Positions 1 to 7,581 of a stretch of DNA of 10,414 nucleotides are shown one piece after another (within the stretch, counting starts at the first letter, position 1; each line of letters opens with the position of its first letter). The translations under genes and the position numbers were made by a program. Source of the stretch: Sulfuricella sp. GTDB lineage: Bacteria > Pseudomonadota > Gammaproteobacteria > Burkholderiales > Sulfuricellaceae. The notes beneath the pieces are model-generated. The model worked only from the letters and a program-made list of their open reading frames with translations. It did not search any database and was not told the DNA's origin. The stretch spans positions 1 to 10,414 of the forward strand of contig JAUYEK010000161.1 of assembly GCA_030691435.1 (NCBI GenBank). The letters are read 5' to 3'.

Positions 1-192
1 TCCACCAAGATCTACGACCGTGAAACCGGCGAAGTCACCTATGGCCGCATCCCCTCTGGTTCGGTAGTGGTATCCGGCAACTTGCCCTCCAAGGACGGCA
101 GCTACAGCCTGTACTGCGCCGTGATCGTTAAGAAGGTCGACGAAAAGACGCGCAGCAAAGTAGGCATCAACGAACTGCTGCGCGGGATATGA
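1..192 (+). CDS. dapD: DapD, tetrahydrodipicolinate N-succinyltransferase (C-terminal part)
   Basis: This is the last 63 codons of an open frame that enters from the left edge and ends at TGA 190-192. The peptide contains the DapD tail signature: [12 protein letters not shown], then [20 protein letters not shown], then a VIVKKVD...KVGINELLR ending. DapD transfers a succinyl group from succinyl-CoA to tetrahydrodipicolinate in the succinylase branch of lysine/diaminopimelate synthesis, in the cytoplasm. The family is a trimer of left-handed beta-helix (hexapeptide repeat) subunits, and the piece seen here is the C-terminal region after the helix. Most of the protein, roughly 210 residues by comparison with the usual length of about 273, lies outside the window. 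dapE, two steps later in the pathway, lies downstream on the same strand, which supports the call. The ending is intact, with no sign of truncation. Confidence 0.93.
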   Translation, partial: STKIYDRETGEVTYGRIPSGSVVVSGNLPSKDGSYSLYCAVIVKKVDEKTRSKVGINELLRGI

Positions 193-195
193 ACG

Positions 196-264
196 GTAGC
201 CCGGATGAAACGGAGTGAAATCCGGGGGAAATCCCCGGATTCCGTTGCGCTGCATCCAGGCTAC
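196..264. repeat. Imperfect palindromic repeat after dapD
   Basis: Three bases after the dapD stop begins a 69-base inverted repeat. The left arm starts GTAGCCCGGATG and the right arm ends CATCCAGGCTAC. The inner parts of the arms, AATCCGGGG and CCCCGGATT, pair perfectly around a loop of about 4 bases. Of about 32 arm positions roughly 25 match. It resembles the GTAGCCCGGATG...CATCCGGGCTAC elements scattered between genes in beta- and gammaproteobacteria. No T-run follows, so it is not a classical intrinsic terminator. It could still slow RNase decay or attenuate transcription between dapD and asnO. Its right end lies only 16 bases before the asnO start. Confidence 0.75.
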
Positions 265-280
265 ACTTGGCTGAATTGAT

Positions 281-2068
281 ATGTGCGGCATCTGCGGCGA
301 ACTGCGCTTTGACGGCACCCCCCCCGACTCTTCCGCCATCCGGCGGATGTCGGAGAAGCTCGCCCGCCGCGGCCCCGACCACGAGGGCATGATCAGCGAC
401 GGCCCGCTGGCTTTCGGCCACCGGCGCCTCGCCATCATCGATCTCTCCCCCAGCGGCGACCAGCCGATGGTGGACAAGGAACTCCGCCTTTCCCTGGTGT
501 TCAACGGCACCATCTACAATTACCGGGAACTGCGCACCGAACTGGCGGAGATGGGCTACACCTTCTTCTCCGAAGGCGACAGCGAAGTCATCCTCAAGGC
601 CTACCATGCCTGGGGCGAAAAGTGCGTGGAGCGCTTCTACGGCATGTTCGCCTTCGCCGTGTGGGACATGCGCCACACCAGCCTGTTCCTGGCGCGCGAC
701 CGCTTCGGCATCAAGCCGCTCTATTACTCGCTGGACGGCGCCAGCCTGCGCTTCGCCTCCAGCGTCCAGGCGCTGCTTGCCGCAGGCGGCGTAGACACCA
801 GCATCGACCCGATCGCCCTGCACCACTACTTCACCCTGCACGCCGTCGTGCCTGCTCCGCGCACCATCCTCAACGGCGTGAAAAAGCTGCCCCCGGCCAC
901 CACCATGACGGTAAGCGCCACGGGGCAGGTTACCCAGCGCACCTACTGGAGCCTGGACGCCACCCGCCCGGCGCATAATCTGTCCGAGCAGGACTGGCTG
1001 AACGCCACCCGTGCCGTGCTGGCCCGCGCCGTGGAGCGCCACCGCCTGGCCTCCGACGTTCCGGTCGGGGTTCTGCTCTCCGGCGGGCTGGATTCCAGCC
1101 TGCTGGTGGGCTTGCTGGCCGACCACGTGGACGACCTGCTAACCTTCTCGGTGGGTTTCGAGGATGTCGGCGAAGGGGCGGAAAAAGCCGACGAATTCGA
1201 ATATTCGGACCAGGTGGCGGAGCGATTCAAGACCCGACACCACAAATACCTCATTCCCAATTCTGAAGTATTGAAGCGCCTCCCCGAGGCCGTTTCCAAC
1301 ATGGCCGAGCCGATGGTGGGACAGGACGCGGTGGCGTTCTACCTGCTCGGCGAGCGGGTGTCGAAAGAGGTCAAGGTGGTGCTCTCCGGCCAAGGCGCGG
1401 ACGAGGTGTTCGGCGGCTACTTCTGGTACCCGCGCATGGAGGCCGCCTCAGGCTCCGCTATCGACCGCTTCCGTCTCAACTATTTCGACCGCGACCATGC
1501 CGAATACCTGGAAACCGTCGCCCCGGCCTGGCATGTGCCGGACGTCACCGCCGAACTGGTGGAGCGGGAGCTGACCAAGCCCAAGGCCGATTGCTTCCTC
1601 GACCAGGTGCTGCGCTTCGACGCCACCACGCTGGTCGTCGACGACCCGGTCAAGCGCGTCGACAACATGGCCATGGCCTGGGGCCTGGAAGCGCGCGTCC
1701 CCTTCCTCGACCACGAACTGGTGGAGCTGGCGGCCAGGATGCCGCCTTCGCTGAAACTCAAGGAAGGCGGAAAATTCCCGCTCAAGGCCATCGCTCGCGG
1801 CGTAATCCCGGATGCGGTGATCGACCGCCCCAAAGGCTACTTCCCGGTGCCGGCGCTGAAATACGTGCGCGGCGAGTTTCTCGAATTCATGCGCGGCATT
1901 CTGCTGTCGGACGCCTGCATAAAACGCGGGCTCTACCAGCGCCCCTACGTGGAAAAACTGCTGGCCGAACCGGAAGCCTATTTCACCCGCATCCAGGGCA
2001 GCAAGCTGTGGCACCTGGCGCTGCTGGAACTGTGGCTGCAACTGAATGTGGATCCTTGCAGTCGCTGA
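281..2068 (+). CDS. asnO: Asparagine-synthetase-like glutamine amidotransferase, probable N-acetylglutaminylglutamine amidotransferase AsnO
   Basis: This 595-residue protein has the two-domain plan of class II asparagine synthetases. The N-terminal glutaminase domain (about 1-200) begins MCG, so Cys2 becomes the nucleophile after Met removal; this fixes the start at ATG 281. It also shows RGPD (30-33), HRRLAIIDLS (47-56), FNGTIYNY (74-81) and GDSEVIL (99-105). The synthetase domain carries the ATP-binding SGGLDS loop (267-272) and SGQGADE (369-375). The C-terminal half, with VDDPVKRVDNMAMAWGLEAR and DRPKGYFPVPALK, together with the length, fits the AsnO/TIGR03104-type amidotransferase better than true AsnB. 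AsnO amidates the dipeptide N-acetylglutaminylglutamine to the osmoprotectant NAGGN, using ammonia from glutamine. Two positions differ from AsnB: Thr77 replaces the Glu of NGEIYN, and Gln371 replaces the first Glu of SGEG(A/S)DE. The usual partner gene ngg is absent here, and no clear Shine-Dalgarno precedes the start. An AsnB acting on aspartate is the alternative but looks less likely. Confidence 0.8.
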   Translation: MCGICGELRFDGTPPDSSAIRRMSEKLARRGPDHEGMISDGPLAFGHRRLAIIDLSPSGDQPMVDKELRLSLVFNGTIYNYRELRTELAEMGYTFFSEGDSEVILKAYHAWGEKCVERFYGMFAFAVWDMRHTSLFLARDRFGIKPLYYSLDGASLRFASSVQALLAAGGVDTSIDPIALHHYFTLHAVVPAPRTILNGVKKLPPATTMTVSATGQVTQRTYWSLDATRPAHNLSEQDWLNATRAVLARAVERHRLASDVPVGVLLSGGLDSSLLVGLLADHVDDLLTFSVGFEDVGEGAEKADEFEYSDQVAERFKTRHHKYLIPNSEVLKRLPEAVSNMAEPMVGQDAVAFYLLGERVSKEVKVVLSGQGADEVFGGYFWYPRMEAASGSAIDRFRLNYFDRDHAEYLETVAPAWHVPDVTAELVERELTKPKADCFLDQVLRFDATTLVVDDPVKRVDNMAMAWGLEARVPFLDHELVELAARMPPSLKLKEGGKFPLKAIARGVIPDAVIDRPKGYFPVPALKYVRGEFLEFMRGILLSDACIKRGLYQRPYVEKLLAEPEAYFTRIQGSKLWHLALLELWLQLNVDPCSR

Positions 2069-2113
2069 CATGAGCCTCATGAACCCGGATTCTTTACTAG
2101 CCCGTTATGCTCC

Positions 2114-2161
2114 TGTGGGTACGGCTTCAGCCGTACATGTCAGGCTGAAGCCTGACCTACA
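2114..2161. repeat. Double-hairpin palindromic repeat before yffB
   Basis: Two perfect small hairpins stand side by side. 2119-2136 has arms GTACGGC and GCCGTAC around TTCA. 2139-2156 has arms GTCAGGC and GCCTGAC around TGAA. Their cores, GGCTTCAGCC and GGCTGAAGCC, are reverse complements of each other, and the ends (TGTGGGT and ACCTACA) also nearly pair. The whole 48 bases can therefore fold either as two stems or as one long imperfect stem. It resembles the paired REP-like units with GGCTTCAGCC/GGCTGAAGCC cores common between proteobacterial genes. There is no T-run, so a terminator role is not supported. Confidence 0.8.
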
Positions 2162-2206
2162 ACGACTGCGAAATCCTGCCAATTCATGGCTAATGGGCAA
2201 TTCAGG

Positions 2207-3695
<1,489 letters not shown>

Positions 3696-3696
<1 letters not shown>

Positions 3697-3762
3697 CCAC
3701 AAAAAGGCGCAAAATACACAAATCAACCTGATACTCTTGTGACTTTTGTGTCTTTTTGTGGC
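3696..3762. repeat. Long A-rich/T-rich inverted repeat between dapE and prmB
   Basis: The left arm begins on the last base of the dapE stop codon with GCCACAAAAAG. The right arm ends CTTTTTGTGGC at 3762. Beyond the perfect 11-base outer stem, pairing continues with a few mismatches to about 26 bases per arm (3696-3721 with 3737-3762). Inside the arm, CACAAAA / CGCAAAA / CACAAA recur about every 9-10 bases. It could form a stem in dapE mRNA, though the T-run lies inside the stem rather than after it. I see it as a dispersed intergenic palindrome, not a standard terminator. Confidence 0.7.
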
Positions 3763-3793
3763 CAATGACGAACATTTACCCATTGGTGAAAAA

Positions 3794-4690
3794 ATGAGTT
3801 TCGATGAAGCAAAAATCCATCTGTCCACCGTGCGCGATCTGCTGCGCTTCGCAGTGAGCCGCTTCAACCAGGCCAACCTGTTTTTCGGCCATGGCACCAC
3901 TAATGCCTACGACGAGGCGGCCTACCTGATCCTGCACACGCTGCACCTGCCGCTGGACCGGCTGGAGCCGTTTCTCGATGCGCACCTGCTGCCGGAGGAA
4001 GTCGATGCGGTGGTGGAAATACTGCGCCGCCGCGTCGAGGAACGCCTGCCTGCGCCCTATCTCACCCACGAAGCATGGCTGGGCGACCTGCGCTTTTATG
4101 TCGACGAGCGCGTGATCGTGCCGCGCTCCTTCATCGCCGAACTGCTGCGCGAACAGCTTCAGCCCTGGGTGGAGGATCCTGAAGCCATCACCAGCGGCCT
4201 GGACATGTGCACCGGCTCGGGATGCCTCGCCATCCTGATGGCGCTCACCTTCCCCAACGCCCTGATCGACGCGGTCGACCTCTCCGCCGATGCGCTCGAT
4301 GTGGCACGGCGCAATGTCGCCGACTACGATCTGGAAGACCGGCTGAGCCTGATTCAGTCCGACCTGTTCACGGCCCTGGAAGGACGGCGCTACGACCTGA
4401 TCGTAAGTAACCCGCCTTACGTCAACGCGCCTTCGATGCAGATCCTGCCCGAGGAATATTTACACGAGCCAGGAATGGCTTTGGGCAGCGGCACGGATGG
4501 CCTCGACGCAACCCGCGTGATCCTGCGCGAAGCCCCCAAACACCTGAACAAAGATGGACTACTGGTGGTGGAAATCGGCCACAACCGTGATGCGCTGGAG
4601 AAAGCATTCCCCGATCTGCCGTTTACCTGGCTGGAAACCAGCGCGGGAGACGAGCATGTCTTCCTGCTTACCCGCGAGCAACTGGGTTAA
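3794..4690 (+). CDS. prmB: PrmB, ribosomal protein L3 glutamine N5-methyltransferase
   Basis: PrmB transfers a methyl group from S-adenosylmethionine to the side-chain amide of a glutamine in ribosomal protein L3 (Gln150 in E. coli) during 50S assembly. The 298-residue protein has an N-terminal helical part containing LLRFAVSRFNQANLFFGHGT, typical of PrmB rather than its paralogue PrmC. A Rossmann methyltransferase domain follows, with the SAM loop DMCTGSGC (137-144), the acidic AVDLS strand end and the NPPY substrate-amide motif (206-209). EPGMALGSGTDGLD, shared by PrmB and PrmC, comes after it. I start at ATG 3794 because family proteins begin near here and GGTG lies just upstream. The frame is open further upstream, but those codons (possible TTG start at 3746) fall inside the palindromic repeat. 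It follows dapE on the same strand after about 97 bases and may be cotranscribed. Confidence 0.93.
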   Translation: MSFDEAKIHLSTVRDLLRFAVSRFNQANLFFGHGTTNAYDEAAYLILHTLHLPLDRLEPFLDAHLLPEEVDAVVEILRRRVEERLPAPYLTHEAWLGDLRFYVDERVIVPRSFIAELLREQLQPWVEDPEAITSGLDMCTGSGCLAILMALTFPNALIDAVDLSADALDVARRNVADYDLEDRLSLIQSDLFTALEGRRYDLIVSNPPYVNAPSMQILPEEYLHEPGMALGSGTDGLDATRVILREAPKHLNKDGLLVVEIGHNRDALEKAFPDLPFTWLETSAGDEHVFLLTREQLG

Positions 4691-4727
4691 TCCGACATCA
4701 TAACCGCTTAACCCACAAAAAATTTTT

Positions 4728-4758
4728 CACCGCCAAGGGCGCAAAGGTTCGCAAAGGG
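4728..4758. repeat. CGCAAAG-type intergenic repeat, left of higBA
   Basis: This short repeat reads CACCGCCAAGGGCGCAAAGG followed by TTCGCAAAGGG, with the unit CGCAAAGG occurring twice about 10 bases apart. A related sequence in the opposite orientation lies at 5817-5846 on the far side of higBA. The rest of the gap between prmB and the higBA promoter (4691-4843) holds only small weak stems such as AACCT/AGGTT at 4761-4775. I see no gene in it. Confidence 0.5.
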
Positions 4759-4843
4759 AAAACCTTGCACAGGTTGCCCAACGCCCCAGCGCGTGTGTGG
4801 CGCAACAATCAAAGGGCATTACGCGAGCTACAATTCTAACGGC

Positions 4844-4871
4844 TTGACATCGTAACCATATAGGTTACACT
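4844..4871 (+). promoter_or_regulatory. Sigma70-type promoter of higBA
   Basis: A perfect -35 box TTGACA (4844-4849) is followed after 16 bases by TACACT (4866-4871), a 4-of-6 match to TATAAT. Transcription would then start about 7 bases later, near 4878, which is practically at the higB ATG (4877-4879). The higB mRNA would therefore be leaderless or nearly so, consistent with the lack of a Shine-Dalgarno before higB. The assignment is from sequence only. Confidence 0.75.
4852..4868. promoter_or_regulatory. Perfect palindrome in the higBA promoter, probable HigA operator
   Basis: GTAACC and GGTTAC form perfect 6-base arms around the 5-base spacer ATATA. The palindrome fills the region between the -35 and -10 boxes and overlaps the first three bases of the -10 box. 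A bound dimer would block RNA polymerase. HigA-type antitoxins are known to repress their own operon through such palindromes, so HigA (alone or with HigB) is the likely ligand. The binding itself is inferred. Confidence 0.75.
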
Positions 4872-4876
4872 TAAGC

Positions 4877-5155
4877 ATGATTAAGTCGTTTGCACACAAG
4901 GGGCTGGAGCTTTTCCATTGCACCGGAAAAACCAAGGGCATACAGGCCATTCACGCCAAGCGGCTGCATCAGATTTTGACCATGCTGGAAGCCGCAAAAA
5001 CCGTGGAAGACATGGACGCACCAGGACTTAAGCTGCACCCACTGAAAGGCACGCGCAAGGATATCTGGGCTGTGACCGTTCAGGCGAACTGGCGCATTAC
5101 CTTTCGCTTTGAAGCGGGCGATGCGGAAATCGTCAATTACGAGGACTACCATTAG
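4877..5155 (+). CDS. higB: HigB toxin, ribosome-dependent mRNA interferase (RelE fold)
   Basis: HigB toxins enter the ribosomal A site and cut mRNA, which slows growth when the antitoxin is lost. This 92-residue protein matches the family in length and in the signature LHPLKGTRKDIWAVTV, then NWRITFRFE, ending NYEDYH. Four residues I recall as catalytic in the well-studied Proteus HigB (His54, Asp90, Tyr91, His92) are all present at the same numbers here, so the toxin looks intact. As is usual for hig loci, the toxin gene comes first and the antitoxin follows after nine bases. A strong promoter with an overlapping palindrome lies immediately upstream, and no ribosome-binding site is visible before the ATG. 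Base composition looks less GC-rich than the flanking housekeeping genes, suggesting acquisition by transfer. Confidence 0.94.
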   Translation: MIKSFAHKGLELFHCTGKTKGIQAIHAKRLHQILTMLEAAKTVEDMDAPGLKLHPLKGTRKDIWAVTVQANWRITFRFEAGDAEIVNYEDYH

Positions 5156-5164
5156 GAGATACCC

Positions 5165-5458
5165 ATGAGCAGGATGCACAACCCCGCTCACCCCGGCGAA
5201 ATACTTCACGACCTATGGCTGGAGCCGCTGGGCGTAAGCATTACCTATGCGGCGGAAAAACTTGGCGTAAGCCGCAAGACACTATCCAAGATCATCAACG
5301 GCAACGCGGGCATATCAGCGGACATGGCACTCAGGTTGTCCGCCTGGCTGGGCACGACCCCTGATCTGTGGCTAGTCATGCAAGCCCAGTGGGAACTGTG
5401 GCAGGCCGAGCAACTACCGAGACCAAAAATCATACCGCTGGAGCGGATAGCGGCTTGA
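5165..5458 (+). CDS. higA: HigA antitoxin, XRE-type helix-turn-helix repressor
   Basis: HigA binds and neutralises HigB and represses the operon. The 97-residue protein begins with the family motif [21 protein letters not shown] helix-turn-helix follows at about 25-65 ([20 protein letters not shown], then [21 protein letters not shown]). The C-terminal stretch from about 70 has [15 protein letters not shown], as in the VapI/HigA branch. AGGAG at 5154-5158 overlaps the higB stop codon and sits six bases before ATG 5165, which supports this start and coupled translation. A second in-frame ATG at 5174 is farther from the site. With its own Shine-Dalgarno, and higB apparently lacking one, antitoxin may be made in excess; that is inference. 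It likely acts on the palindrome at 4852-4868. Confidence 0.94.
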   Translation: MSRMHNPAHPGEILHDLWLEPLGVSITYAAEKLGVSRKTLSKIINGNAGISADMALRLSAWLGTTPDLWLVMQAQWELWQAEQLPRPKIIPLERIAA

Positions 5459-5469
5459 GTGTGAAGGTG

Positions 5470-5685
5470 TTAATCCCAGATTATCCATTAGAGCCAAAGC
5501 ACTGTTGTAGGAGCGGCGCCAACCCTCTCTCCAACTCTCTCCCAAAGGGAGAGAGGGCGATCGTCCCTTCCCCTTCAAGGGGAAGGTTGGGATGGGGATG
5601 GGAGTTGGCCGCGATTTTCGTCCGCATTCGCGCCGGGGGCGGCGCTCCTACATGCACGAACATTCCAATGGACAATCTGGGTTAA
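5470..5685. repeat. Composite nested palindromic repeat downstream of higA
   Basis: Three layers of inverted repeat are nested here. The outermost arms are 5470-5489 (TTAATCCCAGATTATCCATT) and 5667-5685, whose reverse complement is TTAACCCAGATTGTCCATT; they differ by one base and one indel. Inside lie TGTAGGAGCG (5506-5515) and its exact complement at 5643-5652. The core holds two perfect hairpins: CTCTCTCCC/GGGAGAGAG (5535-5555) and CCTTCCCCTT/AAGGGGAAGG (5566-5586). The TGTAGGAGCGGC...GCTCCTACA type and the CCCTCTCTCC type each resemble separate dispersed repeat families, so one seems to have inserted into the other. I see no transposase frame and no clear target duplication beyond TTAA at the ends. 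Confidence 0.7.
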
Positions 5686-5903
5686 TGCAAGACCTGGTAC
5701 CGTGATTCGATGGACTTGATCAAGCTCGCCATCACGTCACGATTGATTGCAAAGAAAAAAGGGGTTGTCAAAGTGTACCCAACCACCCGCCGGGTGACTG
5801 CAAGCAGTCCTTCATGCCTTTGTTTTCTTTGCGCCTTTGCGGTTAACGAATTGCTACTTTCAGGATCATTTTAGCGTTTCACAATAGTCCAACACGCGGC
5901 AAA
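5686..5903. other. Gene-free convergent intergenic stretch
   Basis: Together with the composite repeat, this fills the 445-base gap between the convergent higA and rluB. I see no convincing gene. One frame stays open from 5686 to a stop near 5876 and, from ATG 5710, encodes about 54 residues starting MDLIKLAITSRLIAKKKG. It has no visible ribosome-binding site and runs through the repeat at 5817-5846, so I do not call it a gene; it could be a decayed fragment. A perfect palindrome CTTGATCAAG lies at 5715-5724, enclosed by CGTGAT (5701-5706) and ATCACG (5731-5736). No hairpin followed by a T-run is seen for either flanking gene. Confidence 0.5.
5817..5846. repeat. CGCAAAG-type intergenic repeat, right of higBA (inverted copy)
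   Basis: Read on the minus strand this is TTAACCGCAAAGGCGCAAAG followed by AAAACAAAGG. It shares ACCGC, AAGG and CGCAAAG in the same order with the repeat at 4728-4758, but in the opposite orientation. Both lie in gene-free DNA. Similarity over about 20 bases is clear; beyond that it fades. Confidence 0.5.
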
Positions 5904-7013
5904 TCAGCGGGGTGGCGGCGCCTTGCGTGGACGGCGAGCCGGTTTTTCTGATGCCGCAGCCGGAGCCACAGGAGGATGTGATCTGATCCTGCTTACGCGC
6001 TTCTCCTCGTCGGGGCGCGACTGCTTGTCTGCGATAGTAGGGGCTTCTATCCCCGCCCATTTCAATATCTGACGCACCTGTAGCGGATCCAGCTCCATAG
6101 TCTGCCCGCGCTTCAGGCGCGGCGGCAGGTTGATCGCACCGAAGCGCACCCGCATCAACCGACTGACGGTCAGGCCGACGGCTTCGAACATGCGCCGCAC
6201 TTCGCGGTTACGACCCTCGCGCAAGACGACGCGGTACCAGTGGTTGATGCCTTCACCGCCCTGGTCGGAAATCGTATCGAAATTCGCCGTGCCGTCCTCA
6301 AGCTCGATCCCCGCCGTAAGCTGCTCCAACTGCTCGGGCGTGAGCGTGCCCAGGGTGCGCACTGCGTATTCGCGCTCCACTTCGAAACGTGGGTGCATCA
6401 AATGGTTGGCCAGTTCGCCTGAGGTGGTGAAAATCAGCAGGCCGCTGGTGTTGAAATCCAGGCGCCCGATGGCGATCCATTTCGAGGTTCTCATCTGCGG
6501 CAGGCGGTCGAACACGCTGGGACGGCCTTCCGGGTCGTCACGGCTGACGATCTCGCCTTCCGGCTTGTGGTAGAGCATGATGCGCGGCATCTTGCCCGCC
6601 GCACGAACTCGGACGTTCTTGCGATCCACCCGCACCATGTCCTCGTCGCTGATGCGCGCGCCCAGTTCGGCCACCTGACCGTTGACCGTCACACGCCCGG
6701 CCTTGATCAGTTCCTCCATGTCGCGACGCGAACCCAGTCCGGCCTGGGCCAGGATCTTCTGCAACTTCTGGGTCGGCAGCCCTCGACGCCCACGCGGCGT
6801 GCCGGCTTTCTCGACTACGTCATCATCCTCCTCAACTTCATGGACGTAGACGGGAGCGGGAGCCTCCACTTCCCAAGCGGGCTTCACTTCGGTCTGCGCC
6901 TTCAGCGGCTTGCGAAACGGCGTCTTCTTGCCGCCGCGAAATTCCTGGTTGCTCGCTTTCTTCCTTGGCGGCGAATCGGAGCGCGGTCCGGTGGAATCCT
7001 TCTTTTCTGGCAT
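5904..7013 (-). CDS. rluB: RluB-type 23S rRNA pseudouridine synthase
   Basis: RluB converts a specific uridine near the peptidyl-transferase region of 23S rRNA (U2605 in E. coli) to pseudouridine. From the chosen start the protein has 369 residues. A charged, low-complexity N-terminal tail (1-78) is rich in Lys/Arg and then has an acidic patch ([11 protein letters not shown]). An S4 RNA-binding domain follows (about 82-138, [20 protein letters not shown]). The RsuA/RluB/E/F catalytic domain holds [13 protein letters not shown], with Asp186 as catalytic aspartate, and [14 protein letters not shown] (about 267-280). The C-terminal tail from about 323 is Pro/Arg/Ala-rich. RluB is favoured over RluE/RluF because of the S4 domain, the tails and the scpA-scpB-rluB order. 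ATG 7013 is preferred: AGGA at 7018-7021 (minus) precedes it. An in-frame ATG at 7049 would overlap the end of scpB. Confidence 0.9.
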   Translation of the reverse strand: MPEKKDSTGPRSDSPPRKKASNQEFRGGKKTPFRKPLKAQTEVKPAWEVEAPAPVYVHEVEEDDDVVEKAGTPRGRRGLPTQKLQKILAQAGLGSRRDMEELIKAGRVTVNGQVAELGARISDEDMVRVDRKNVRVRAAGKMPRIMLYHKPEGEIVSRDDPEGRPSVFDRLPQMRTSKWIAIGRLDFNTSGLLIFTTSGELANHLMHPRFEVEREYAVRTLGTLTPEQLEQLTAGIELEDGTANFDTISDQGGEGINHWYRVVLREGRNREVRRMFEAVGLTVSRLMRVRFGAINLPPRLKRGQTMELDPLQVRQILKWAGIEAPTIADKQSRPDEEKRVSRIRSHPPVAPAAASEKPARRPRKAPPPR

Positions 7014-7029
7014 ATCGTCCTGCTTTCCG

Positions 7030-7581
7030 TTATTCGTTAGATGCTGCAAATAGATTTACGTCGGTCTGCTCCAGCTGCGGCAATTCCTCCAGCGAGCGCA
7101 AACCGAGATCGTCGAGCATTTGTTTGGTGGTGGCGAACAGCGCCGGCCGCCCCGGCACGTCGCGGTGGCCAACCGCATCGATCCAGCCGCGCTCTTCCAG
7201 CGTCTTGATCACCTGGCTGCTGACCGTAACGCCGCGGATATCCTCGATGTCGCCACGCGTCACCGGCTGCTTGTAGGCGATGATCGCCAGGGTTTCCATG
7301 ACGGCGCGGGAATAGCGCGGCGGCTTCTCCGGGTTGAGGCGGTCGAGATGTTTCTGGTATTCGGCGCGCGCCTGGAAACGCCAGCCACTCGCTACGCTGA
7401 CCAGCTCCACGCCGCGCCCTGTCCAGTCCTGGCGCAATTCTTCCAGTAGTTTGCGCAGGATATCCGTGCTCAGCTCGAAGTCGAACAGCTTTTTCAGCTC
7501 ATGCAGGGAAAGCGGCTCCTGGCCCACCAGCAGGGCGGTTTCCAGCACCAGTTTAATCTCTTTCAGATTAGGCGTCTGCAT
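7030..7581 (-). CDS. scpB: ScpB, segregation and condensation protein B
   Basis: ScpB is the winged-helix dimer that binds the kleisin ScpA in the SMC-ScpAB complex, which compacts and helps separate newly replicated chromosomes. The 183-residue product has the two winged-helix regions of the family. The first is about 5-80 ([20 protein letters not shown]). The second is about 90-165, with the diagnostic [20 protein letters not shown] (95-114) and LEERGWI...[10 protein letters not shown]. The length is normal. The start overlaps the end of scpA by 14 bases, so the two are translationally coupled. Only a weak TTGAG lies before the ATG, which fits coupling. The stop lies 16 bases before the preferred rluB start. 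Confidence 0.95.
   Translation of the reverse strand: MQTPNLKEIKLVLETALLVGQEPLSLHELKKLFDFELSTDILRKLLEELRQDWTGRGVELVSVASGWRFQARAEYQKHLDRLNPEKPPRYSRAVMETLAIIAYKQPVTRGDIEDIRGVTVSSQVIKTLEERGWIDAVGHRDVPGRPALFATTKQMLDDLGLRSLEELPQLEQTDVNLFAASNE

Noticed and set aside
167..1126. A 319-codon open frame on the minus strand across the first half of asnO
   Set aside because: It is antisense to a gene with clear catalytic motifs. Its product is Gly/Ala/Val/His-rich without recognisable domains, as expected from high-GC codon bias.
2186..2206. Longer yffB start at ATG 2186
   Set aside because: The seven added residues are unlike family members, which begin at MK-LYGI; no better ribosome-binding site precedes the upstream ATG.
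5368..5685. A 105-codon plus-strand frame overlapping the end of higA and the composite repeat
   Set aside because: More than half of it is translated palindromic repeat, and it overlaps higA in another frame.
5686..5876. Small open frame (from ATG 5710, about 54 residues) in the higA-rluB gap
   Set aside because: It has no ribosome-binding site and no recognisable similarity, and its C-terminal part runs through a dispersed repeat. At most it is a decayed fragment.
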